Assembly (NCBI GenBank): GCA_036245805.1
Contig: BTRK01000006.1
Coordinates: forward strand, 9,456,365-9,520,364
DNA: 64,000 bases
Origin: Pristionchus mayeri
Lineage: Eukaryota > Nematoda > Chromadorea > Rhabditida > Neodiplogasteridae
Direction of reading: 5' to 3'
A program made the position numbers and the translations under genes. The number at the start of each line of letters is the position of its first letter. The first letter of the stretch is position 1. The notes beneath the pieces are model-generated. The model had not been told where the DNA came from and ran no database searches. It worked only from the letters and a program-made list of their open reading frames with translations. Of the stretch, positions 1 through 10,500 are shown in pieces.

Positions 1-141
1 TTCATCGTGCCACTGTGAACGTAATCCACCCTCAAAGTGCCACTCTTATATTTTTCCTATATGTAGGTGGACTCAAGCTTACATATTCTGAAAGATTTGG
101 TTACATCGCTTAGGTCAAAACATAAAAGTTATTTGAAATAA
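1..141 (+). CDS. Possible 3' end of an unrecognised gene (two exons)
   Basis: Bases 1-20 could be the end of an exon (frame reading HRATVN, then GTAATC). A 46-nt intron of typical nematode size follows, ending in a good acceptor (TTCCTATATGTAG), and an open exon runs from 67 to the TAA at 139-141 (VDSSLHILKDLVTSL, then a basic tail). An AATAAA at 319-324 would fit as a polyadenylation signal. No domain is recognised and the fragment is cut by the window edge. Alternatively the exon could be spliced at 113/114; the downstream exons then join in a less plausible frame. Confidence 0.3.
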
Positions 142-611
142 TTTTCTGCTCATTTTGAGATCTTTGCCACCGTTGTAGCTCATCCGGAAGCTGTGATACA
201 GTATGTACGGATGCAAAACCGGAATTTTCCTAAATGACGGCTCTGGGATCTGCCACCTAGATTTTTGGGTAAGTTGCCTCCAGTACATGTTCCTACCATA
301 AGAAGAGCCTAATCGAAAAATAAAATTTGAAAATTGTGCAGAGGGAGTGAGTATTTCATCCACTGACTCGTGATATCTGTGATATATTGTATTTATTGAA
401 CACCACAATTCTAAGTTTTTTTTGTTATGCTGAGTGATGGGCCGAGTGATCACTGATGGCCAGAGAATTTCTCCATCCCTTACGAACTCTCGCTGAGTTG
501 CCATGGTGAAATGGAATGATGAATCAACAGAGCACCAACTAGCCCGATAAGGCAAATCACACGATTCACTGATATTTTAATTTTGTGTGTCCATGTGTTG
601 TCCAATTCCAG
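142..611. other. Non-coding stretch, possible 3' UTR
   Basis: It holds the AATAAA at 319-324 and no plus-strand exon I would defend. A 146-codon open frame runs on the minus strand (555-115), but it has no recognisable motif and could be chance. Confidence 0.3.
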
Positions 612-647
612 GGAACTATTAAAGAGAAAAGAGCCAACGAAATTTAC
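612..647 (+). CDS. Tentative 36-nt exon upstream of the membrane exon
   Basis: An acceptor-like CAATTCCAG precedes an open 36-nt stretch reading GTIKEKRANEIY. It would enter and leave in phase 0 and so join in frame to the exon at 4461. The donor (GTGTAT) is weak, and the large palindrome begins five bases further on. It may be an exon whose intron was invaded right at its donor, or nothing. Confidence 0.2.
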
Positions 648-742
648 GTGTATAAGGCCGGTGGCCTACCGTACCCCAATCGAAGCTGAAGAAACATGTT
701 CTCGAGTTGTCCTACACGCAGTACTCGACGAGGGAAATACAT

Positions 743-870
743 CAGCATGAACAGAATTTCGATAAGCATCCGCGCGCTCCAGCGCGGGAACCTTAAATAT
801 TATCGAAGATTACGGTAGTTTTTAACATTCGTGCGCTGGAGCGCGCGGATGCTTATCGAAATTCTGCTGA
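743..870. repeat. GC-rich hairpin of a foldback MITE, left palindrome arm
   Basis: AGAATTTCGATAAGCATCCGCGCGCTCC is mirrored about 60 bases later around a spacer containing GATTACGGTAG. Together with the outer motif ACTATCTGAG near 1000 it has the same plan as the complete foldback elements at 19527 and 40892: TIR, CTTGGCAC block, GTAGTAC block, then the GC hairpin. The other end is lost at the palindrome tip. Confidence 0.7.
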
Positions 871-1928
871 TACTGGTAGATTTCACTCACTGAGTACTAC
901 ACGTATACCAATTTTGAAGGAATTCGATTTTTCGCTAGTGCCAAGCGTCTTCACAAAAATGTTCACTCACTCAGATAGTCTCTCTTAGGGCTCTAGCGAT
1001 TGTGGGAAAAGTTGTCTGAGAGATAATGGTTTCAGGTTAGGTTGTGCTTTTGGGTAATTTTAAATTATTTTCTGATTGGTATCTTTGGCGCTAAATAATA
1101 TTATGAATTATTTAGTGCAAATAAAACCAATCCGAAAATAATACAATTGTGCCCATAAAACGAGCCCTAATTTATACTGTACATTGTTGCATATATATGA
1201 GATACGGCAGCCCGAGTATTCGCAAATATCGATTGAATTGAGAGAAACGTTGTGATGACATATTAACATGCGGAATAACTATCCGGAACGGAACGGAATA
1301 TAGCGGATCAGAAAAGGATGAGAGCTTACGAGTCAAAAACACTCAAGACGATGAAAAGGGGGAATATAACGTAAGGGCAGAGGAGATCTAAATGTCATTA
1401 TGCGGAGCCGGGGAATTGCGAGTGCCGGAATTGCACCTTTTCTATGAAGTTTACGATAAGCTATGTTGGACTGGTGTGGACCATATAGCTTGGTACACTC
1501 AGTGTTACGAAAGAATTACGAATTTTAGTTAAAAAAATCGAAAATCATGTTTAGATTAACACCAAATGCAATAACCAGTTGGTATTTCAATACCCAAAGA
1601 ACTTCTATATCCCAGTAACATGGGTGCCAATTGGTTACGGCATTTGGTGTTTATCTAACCATGATTTTCCACTCAAATTAACAGTTTTGGACCATGAAAA
1701 TTTCACTCCCTATACAGTGATAGGGAGTGAAATTCAATATCGCCTAGTTAGAGGATCTAATCAGAGTGATGTAGTAGAGCGCATGATGATAACAATGCAG
1801 CAACTCCCAAGTTGCTTGACCAAATATTCAGTGATCGGTGATCCGTTGCGGTTTTGTCCGCCACCCATTTTCTACAGTGACTACTAGTGTATATCATACA
1901 GTCACTGACTAGGGACCGTGAGTCTTAC

Positions 1929-1993
1929 CGTCGGGCCAGCTTCGGGATGATTGTTGTGTCTCAAGGCTGCTCCAGTAGGAAGAGAGGAGGACC
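1929..1993 (-). pseudogene. Antisense copy of exon x in the left arm
   Basis: Mirror image of the right-arm copy at 7755-7819. It keeps an acceptor-like CGAG and a GTAAG donor around a 65-nt open frame ending QQSSRSWPD. It lies on the strand opposite to the parent gene, so it cannot contribute to that transcript. Confidence 0.55.
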
Positions 1994-2376
1994 CTCGGAG
2001 CGCATAATGTTGAGCGTGTTGTTGTTGTTGTTTTCGTGTTTGATTCGTATATCATAATGGGATTTAACAACGCGTTGCAACACACATTCGATACATTTTT
2101 AAATATATGTTGTTCGACCATTGATGTAAATATTAACGAATGGAGCCACATTCTCTTCGATTGTGCAGTCGTTGAAACCTATTTGTCCATCTCCGCGAAC
2201 AATTCAAACAATTCCCTGATTCGAAACGGAGAACAGCGCAATTTCACAGCTTTTCATCTTTCACACTCATTCATAAACTCTCTGGCAACATTGATGGATG
2301 ATCAATGACTCGACCCAATTGCCGTGCACTTTTCATCTCTCGCAGCACGGTTATTTAATGTTCTGCAGGCACTCAC

Positions 2377-2522
2377 CGACAGCTGATGCGGGATGCGCGG
2401 CGAATCATCGACCGAACCAGCGCAGACAACCATGATTTCTCATTTTTTTCCGGTTTTTTCCAATCGCTCGAATTTTTTATTGTAACAGAAGAGGATTAGG
2501 TCACAATATTTTTGCTTCAAGC
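2377..2522 (-). pseudogene. Antisense copy of exon w in the left arm
   Basis: Mirror of the right-arm copy at 7226-7371. It shows the conserved KYC...CYNKKFER and KSWLSALVRS blocks, but they are in different frames because of a 7-base A/T run that is one base too long. Both arms carry the same frameshift, so it predates the palindrome or was copied between arms. Confidence 0.5.
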
Positions 2523-4147
2523 CTTTTCCGTATTTTATGTTCGCTGAGAGCGGCAAACCACCGTTTTCCAGCGTTTTCGCAACTTAATTATCGTATCTGA
2601 CCTACATAGATTTAACTTTGTCCAGCCGCCAGGAGTCATTTGAAAGGGAATGAAAAGAGCTTCCGAATTCGTTTTGATCGAGTTATTTGGTTGCGAATGA
2701 AGCTTGTGTTCTCTAAATCTCGCTTTGGAGGGGAAAAGTGTCCTGGCAAAGTGGGCAGAGCTTGCGGAGCCTAGGTAAGCAGATGCAATTACATTTTCAG
2801 TTTATAAAAAACTGTGTAAATCCATCTGCCAGTGAGTAAGAGAGACCATTATGCCATTATTCGTCTCTTCTTGTTCTGAATCGGGGCCCCGCTGCTCATC
2901 ACGCAAAATAAAGTAAAATAAAGCTAATTGAAAGTTAAGTCGTGGAAAGTCTCGTATAGGTTCTACCGTAGTTTTTTTTTGAGTTATCATATATCACAAA
3001 TCACTTTATCTAATACTTTATCGTTTTCGATATTTTGTTTAGGATTGTGCGAGCTTCTGCGGTCTCGCCAGTTCGTAAATTCTTATTCTTCAGTTGTTTT
3101 GTCAGTTCGTCATTCTTTTAATTTTTAAAATTTGGTTAGGTTTCCTAGAAAGAAGAACATAATAATTGTTTATTATCGAACCGAAAACGAACAACTATTG
3201 CTTGTTCGGGTGCCGCGTCAGCGATCTAGTAAAGAAGAAACGCTGAATCATCTAGTGATTGCCTTTTTCGGAATCATATGAAATGCGAATCAGGTTTGCT
3301 TGAAATAATTTTCCATTAGTGTTTTTATTTTAGCAATCGCAACAAAATGTTCATATGTCATATCAGAGGTTTAATTACCCAAGTTTGAGTGAGAATTTTT
3401 TATTGTAGCAGGAGAGCATAGGTGCACAATATTTTTGTCCTATTCTAAACATTTGATTACAGTTGCATTAAACATGATATTTAGGGATCTAGCGATTGTG
3501 CGAAAAGTTGTCTGAGTAATAATAAATGGTTTCATTGGTGGTTATGATTTCCTTTTGAGTATTTTTTAAAATTATTTTCAGGGTTGCTTTTGGGATCGCT
3601 AAATTGATGATGATGAATGATTTAGTGCAACGAAAACCAATCCGAACATAAAGCGAAGTTATTCAGAAAGGAAATCCTAGTTGATTGACACCTCGTATTA
3701 TGACCACAGAAATCCGCAACCATTGTAGTCGTTTCAGTGATTGATTTTTTTAGGGTTCAAGCCTCCACGATTAATGGAACGACGTCCTCTTTCTTTTACT
3801 TTAACCCTGAAGCGTATCATGTTCGCGGATCCATACTTTGCTATGCTTTGCTCCATCATTCCAACGAAATATTAATGAAACATGTGATACTCGAATTTAC
3901 GCGATGGCTGAAACTTACCTGGAGTATGATTCCAATTTGTCCAAATCTGATATGATAAAGGAGTTCTTGGAATTTCAAAACAAGAACAACTGATTTTTTT
4001 TATCTACAACTGATGACTTTACCATTTGTGGAACAATGTCCTTCCTTTATTTTAATTCTGAAGCGTAGGTTCACCGGATGTTCACGGGAACATATTTTTA
4101 GCCAGAAATTCTGAAGAAAAAATGTGCAATGGAATCTTCGTCTTCAG

Positions 4148-4223
4148 TATGCTTTGCTCCATCATTCCAACGAAATATTAATGAAACATGTGATACTCGA
4201 ATTTACGCGATGGCTGAAACTTA
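4148..4223. repeat. Tandem copy of 76 bases at the loop edge
   Basis: Repeats the sequence at about 3840-3920 (TATGCTTTGCTCCATCATTC... to GGCTGAAACTTA) directly at the inner end of the left arm. It looks like a join made when the palindrome formed. Confidence 0.6.
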
Positions 4224-4257
4224 CAATTGACTAGATAGTCGACTATCTAGTCAATTG
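4224..4257. repeat. Perfect 34-bp palindrome at the loop boundary
   Basis: The 17-base half CAATTGACTAGATAGTC is followed at once by its exact reverse complement, with no spacer. It sits exactly between the inner end of the left arm and the unique loop sequence. Confidence 0.85.
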
Positions 4258-4460
4258 GCCAATCGACTATTTGATGTTATCTCGTTCATTTTGAACCGCT
4301 CATGGGTGAGTGAGCGGTCGTTGGGTATAGGATGGTTGTATGCCTTCGTAGAGAATGTTTAATATTTTTTATAATGCTAAATCCGTCTTCTCAGTGCGAA
4401 AAACTGTTTTCGAGCATATAGGCAATAGGCGGTCTCTAATTGTCAGCCTGACAATGCCAG

Positions 4461-4552
4461 GTTTCGAACGAGAATCTTCTCTTCGTCGCATGCGGGTTTC
4501 TCCTGCCCGGCACGTGGGCGACTATGGCCGGCCTCATCGTGTACGCCCTCAA
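4461..4552 (+). CDS. Exon d: transmembrane exon inside the palindrome loop
   Basis: 92 nt between an acceptor (GACAATGCCAG) and a near-perfect donor (GTAAGTCG). The phase 0 frame reads VSNENLLFVACGFL, then LPGTWATMAGLIVYAL: one hydrophobic helix. GC content is far above the surroundings, and about 23 of 30 third positions are G or C. The other frames are Ser/Arg/Pro-rich and unconvincing. Alternatively, without splicing the frame would end at once as ...YALK-stop. Confidence 0.6.
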
Positions 4553-7500
4553 GTAAGTCGTGACTTGTTATAATTTTTCTCGTTTTTGTTATTTTTATTG
4601 GAAGCAATATAATTCCTGTAGGTAGATGTTTTGGGAAAATGAGAATCATGCTTCCGATATGTTTTAGCAAAACCATAAAGTCGTGTAGTTTTTGTTTCAA
4701 CAATCTGACCCCAGGTTGTGACTGAACAAAAACTGTCAAATTATCAATTAATCAACAACCCTAGTTTCTTGTGATGTTTGTCCCCATATTGTCGCTCATT
4801 CATGTTGGTATTTTCAAGTCAAAGAGCGGCCTTACGAGGATTGGAGAAATTGTCTGACCATCACAAAGCGTAACAAAAATCAAGCATTAGAGTAAATAGA
4901 GCGCTCTAGTTGTATACGATAAGTAAAGTAGAGGAGCCCTTGAGCATGAGCTTTTGCCAACAACATGTCTTCATCTTCGAAGCGCACGACTGAAGACGAA
5001 GATTCCATTGCACATTTTTTCTTCAGAATTTCTGGCTAAAAATATGTTCCCGTGAACATCCGGTGAACCTACGCTTCAGAATTAAAATAAAGGAAGGACA
5101 TTGTTCCACAAATGGTAAAGTCATCAGTTGTAGATTAAAAAAATCAGTTGTTCTTGTTTTGAAATTCCAAGAACTCCTTTATCATATCAGATTTGGACAA
5201 ATTGGAATCATACTCCAGGTAAGTTTCAGCCATCGCGTAAATTCGAGTATCACATGTTTCATTAATATTTCGTTGGAATGATGGAGCAAAGCATAGCAAA
5301 GTATGGATCCGCGAACATGATACGCTTCAGGGTTAAAGTAAAAGAAAGAGGACGTCGTTCCATTAATCGTGGAGGCTTGAACCCTAAAAAAATCAATCAC
5401 TGAAGCGACTACAATGGTTGCGGATTTCTGTGGTCATAATACGAGGTGTCAATCAGTGTACCAAGCCACACCAGTCCGTCATAGCTCATCGTAAACTTCA
5501 TAGAAAAGGTGATTACCGTATTCTGACCTTACCGTACCCCTCTCAGGGCTCTTCTCGTCTTCGAACGTCTTCATGGCTACGTGCAACCCCCTATGATCGT
5601 GCTAACCGTCAAGAACGACGAAAATGACGAGAGCGTGCAGATCGAGATCGCATAAGTGGCGACGTTTCCCAATGTCAATCAATCCACACCACCGGAGAAA
5701 TCCGGAATTCGCAATTACCTGGCTCCGCATCACATGACGGTTAGATCTCCCCTATTCTTGCGTTATAATCCCGTCCCTTTTCATTTTCATGATTGTTTTT
5801 TTCTCCCTCGTATGCTCTCATCCTTTTCTGATCTGATATATTCCGTTCCGTTCCGGATAGATGTTCCGCATGTCATCCTACAGTTTCTCTCAATTCAATC
5901 GATATTTGCGAACACTCGGGCTACCGTATCTCATTTGTATGCAACAATGTACTGTATAAACTAGGATTTCCTTTCTGAATAACTTGCTTGAACCCTAAAA
6001 AAATCAATCACTGAAACGACTACAATGGTTGCGGATTTCTGTGGTCATAATACGAGGTGTCAATCAACTAGGATTTCCTTTCTGAATAACTTCGCTTTAT
6101 GTTCGGATTGGTTTTCGTTGCACTAAATCATTCATCATCATCAATTTAGCGATCCCAAAAGCAACCCTGAAAATAATTTTAAAAAATACTCAAAAGGAAA
6201 TCATAACCACCAATGAAACCATTTATTATTACTCAGACAACTTTTCGCACAATCGCTAGATCCCTAAATATCATGTTTAATGCAACTGTAATCAAATGTT
6301 TAGAATAGGACAAAAATATTGTGCACCTATGCTCTCCTGCTACAATAAAAAATTCTCACTCAAACTTGGGTAATTAAACCTCTGATATGACATATGAACA
6401 TTTTGTTGCGATTGCTAAAATAAAAACACTAATGGAAAATTATTTCAAGCAAACCTGATTCGCATTTCATATGATTCCGAAAAAGGCAATCACTAGATGA
6501 TTCAGCGTTTCTTCTTTACTAGATCGCTGACGCGGCACCCGAACAAGCAATAGTTGTTCGTTTTCGGTTCGATAATAAACAATTATTATGTTCTTCTTTC
6601 TAGGAAACCTAACCAAATTTTAAAAATTAAAAGAATGACGAACTGACAAAACAACTGAAGAATAAGAATTTACGAACTGGCGAGACCGCAGAAGCTCGCA
6701 CAATCCTAAACAAAATATCGAAAACGATAAAGTATTAGATAAAGTGATTTGTGATATATGATAACTCAAAAAAAAACTACGGTAGAACCTATACGAGACT
6801 TTCCACGACTTAACTTTCAATTAGCTTTATTTTACTTTATTTTGCGTGATGAGCAGCGGGGCCCCGATTCAGAACAAGAAGAGACGAATAATGGCATAAT
6901 GGTCTCTCTTACTCACTGGCAGATGGATTTACACAGTTTTTTATAAACTGAAAATGTAATTGCATCTGCTTACCTAGGCTCCGCAAGCTCTGCCCACTTT
7001 GCCAGGACACTTTTCCCCTCCAAAGCGAGATTTAGAGAACACAAGCTTCATTCGCAACCAAATAACTCGATCAAAACGAATTCGGAAGCTCTTTTCATTC
7101 CCTTTCAAATGACTCCTGGCGGCTGGACAAAGTTAAATCTATGTAGGTCAGATACGATAATTAAGTTGCGAAAACGCTGGAAAACGGTGGTTTGCCGCTC
7201 TCAGCGAACATAAAATACGGAAAAGGCTTGAAGCAAAAATATTGTGACCTAATCCTCTTCTGTTACAATAAAAAATTCGAGCGATTGGAAAAAACCGGAA
7301 AAAAATGAGAAATCATGGTTGTCTGCGCTGGTTCGGTCGATGATTCGCCGCGCATCCCGCATCAGCTGTCGGTGAGTGCCTGCAGAACATTAAATAACCG
7401 TGCTGCGAGAGATGAAAAGTGCACGGCAATTGGGTCGAGTCATTGACCATCCATTAATGTTGCCAGAGAGTTTATGAATGAGTGTGAAAGATGAAAAGCT

Positions 7501-10500
7501 GTGAAATTGCGCTGTTCTCCGTTTCGAATCAGGGAATTGTTTGAATTGTTCGCGGAGATGGACAAATAGGTTTCAACGACTGCACAATCGAAGAGAATGT
7601 GGCTCCATTCGTTAATATTTACATCAATGGTCGAACAACATATATTTAAAAATGTATCGAATGTGTGTTGCAACGCGTTGTTAAATCCCATTATGATATA
7701 CGAATCAAACACGAAAACAACAACAACAACACGCTCAACATTATGCGCTCCGAGGGTCCTCCTCTCTTCCTACTGGAGCAGCCTTGAGACACAACAATCA
7801 TCCCGAAGCTGGCCCGACGGTAAGACTCACGGTCCCTAGTCAGTGACTGTATGATATACACTAGTAGTCACTGTAGAAAATGGGTGGCGGACAAAACCGC
7901 AACGGATCACCGATCACTGAATATTTGGTCAAGCAACTTGGGAGTTGCTGCATTGTTATCATCATGCGCTCTACTACATCACTCTGATTAGATCCTCTAA
8001 CTAGGCGATATTGAATTTCACTCCCTATCACTGTATAGGGAGTGAAATTTTCATGGTCCAAAACTGTTAATTTGAGTGGAAAATCATGGTTAGATAAACA
8101 CCAAATGCCGTAACCAATTGGCACCCATGTTACTGGGATATAGAAGTTCTTTGGGTATTGAAATACCAACTGGTTATTGTATTTGGTGTTAATCTAAACA
8201 TGATTTTCGATTTTTTTTACTAAAATTCGTAATTCTTTCGTAACACTGAGTGTACCAAGCTATATGGTCCACACCAGTCCAACATAGCTTATCGTAAACT
8301 TCATAGAAAAGGTGCAATTCCGGCACTCGCAATTCCCCGGCTCCGCATAATGACATTTAGATCTCCTCTGCCCTTACGTTATATTCCCCCTTTTCATCGT
8401 CTTGAGTGTTTTTGACTCGTAAGCTCTCATCCTTTTCTGATCCGCTATATTCCGTTCCGTTCCGGATAGTTATTCCGCATGTTAATATGTCATCACAACG
8501 TTTCTCTCAATTCAATCGATATTAGCGAATACTCGGGCTACCGTATCTCATATATATGCAACAATGTACAGTATAAATTAGGGCTCGTTTTATGGGTACA
8601 ATTGTATTATTTTCGGATTGGTTTTATTTGCACTAAATAATTCATAATATTATTTAGCGCCAAAGATACCAATCAGTAAATAATTTAAAATTACCCAAAA
8701 GCACAACCTAACCTGAAACCATTATCTCTCAGACAACTTTTCCCACAATCGCTAGAGCCCTAAGAGAGACTATCTGAGTGAGTGAACATTTTTGTGAAGA
8801 CGCTTGGCACTAGCGAAAAATCAAATTCCTTCAAAATTGGTATACGTGTAGTACTCAGTGAGTGAAATCTACCAGTATCAGCAGAATTTCGATAAGCATC
8901 CGCGCGCTCCAGCGCACGAATGTTAAAAACTACCGTAATCTTCGATAATATTTAAGGTTCCCGCGCTGGAGCGCGCGGATGCTTATCGAAATTCTGTTCA
9001 TGCTGATGTATTTCCCTCGTCGAGTACTGCGTGTAGGACAACTCGAGAACATGTTTCTTCAGCTTTGATTGGGGTACGGTAGGCCACCGGCCTTATCACA
9101 AACTGGTTTTATTTCAAGTTGCCGACCGTTGTTTGGCAATTTCTCCAAAAGCTATTTTTTGATTTAATTGTTTGCACGTAATAGTTAGTTAGCATCCACA
9201 GCTACATATTTAAATCTTCAAAACTTTCTGAACCCTCCCATCCGAACGAGCTATAATTCATCCAACGTAAAATTTATAAAATTTTTGCTTTTTTCTAAAG
9301 ACCTTTCATCCAATCGTTATGGCACTTGGCATGTGTGATCACTTCAATATTCTGCATTTTCAGAGATATCAATCGTTTCAATCGAATGCGAAATCTAAAA
9401 GTTCGAAAATTTAGGTTTTCGGACTAAATTGACCATTATTTCTTTAAGCGCGATCTAGAACACTAAATAAGCCACGCCTGAGCTATACTCACTGAGTACT
9501 ACACGTATACCAATTTTGAAGGAATTCGATTTTTCGCTAGTGCCAAGCATATTTACATTCACTCAGATAGTCTCTCCTAAATATAATTTTAAGTACAACT
9601 GTAATCAAATGTTTAGAATGAAGCAAAAATATTGTGAACCAATGCTCTACAGTTATAATAAAAAATATGAGCGTTCTCAGATCTCCTCCGAAAAAAACGG
9701 AGGAGATCTGAGAAGTAATAATGAGAAATCGTGGCTGTCGGCGCTCGTTCGGTCGGTGATTCGAAGGGCATTACATACCAGCTGTCGGTTAGTTCCCTCC
9801 TAAAATTAATCGATTTACGAAAATAACCACGCATCGAGAGCTGAAAAGCGCGTGACAATCGGCACATGTCATATCGAGTGCTATATTTAAAGAGTGTTCG
9901 AAAGATATGCAAACAGGCAAAAACCAAGATTTTGAAAATTTCCATTAGTTGTTCACAGAGATGAAACAATATGTTTCAAGAAATGCAAATGGTATATGAC
10001 TCCATTCGTTACAGTACTTGGGTTTACAATGATCAGCAAAAAATATAACCAATTGACGTGCAGTGGCACCATTTCATGTTATCAGGTTGTAACATAAGTT
10101 TTGTCGCGTCCAATCTCTTATGCATTTTAACCTCAGAAATTCTTCGAATTAATTTAATCTCAATTTCGTTATTCATCATCAGTGAGGGCCTTCGTACTCT
10201 TTCTTACGCGCTTTACTTCAGTCCTGTCAAGGCAGTTGAGGAGGCACATTAGTCAGACAAAGTTGTACTGAGATAAGGATTAGAAATCATTTTCACGCAT
10301 CAGCTCTTCTTGAAAAGGATAAATTATGCCGATTTTGTTTGATTTGCGTAAAGTACTACATATGTGCATAATTTTGAACCACTCACGATAATGACAAACG
10401 AAAATCGTTCTAGAAATGTAGACGAGTTTGTATAATGTGGATGGTTGGTGACGGTCGCGAAAACTTTCGCAAGCCGAATTTTCTTCTCAGTAGATATCCA

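Larger units (their letters stand above)
652..9096. repeat. Giant palindrome with about 3.5-kb arms
   Basis: The left arm (652-4147) is the near-identical reverse complement of 4992-9096. Outer parts pair with coordinate sum about 9748 and inner parts with sum about 9138; the shift is a 611-base insertion present only in the right arm (about 5456-6066). Outer tips read ATAAGGCCGGTGGCC on both sides. Matches are nearly exact with scattered single-base differences, so the arms are either young or homogenised. The loop (4148-4991) holds a real-looking exon. The arms contain extra copies of that gene's downstream exons, plus a subterminal hairpin element at each outer end. No clear target-site duplication flanks it. 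A long-read assembly artefact is possible, but the 611-base difference and point differences argue against a simple fold-back read. Confidence 0.85.

Noticed and set aside
115..555. 146-codon minus-strand open frame
   Set aside because: No motif, no repeat support, and a single frame of this length is expected by chance in 64 kb of such DNA. Left open rather than called.
4443..4739. Minus-strand 98-codon frame over exon d
   Set aside because: The plus strand has the matching acceptor and an excellent GTAAGT donor, a hydrophobic helix and high third-position GC. The minus frame is a shadow.
5418..5627. Plus-strand 69-codon frame over the second copy of exon h
   Set aside because: In this frame differences from the first copy are mostly replacements; the other frame is the selected one.
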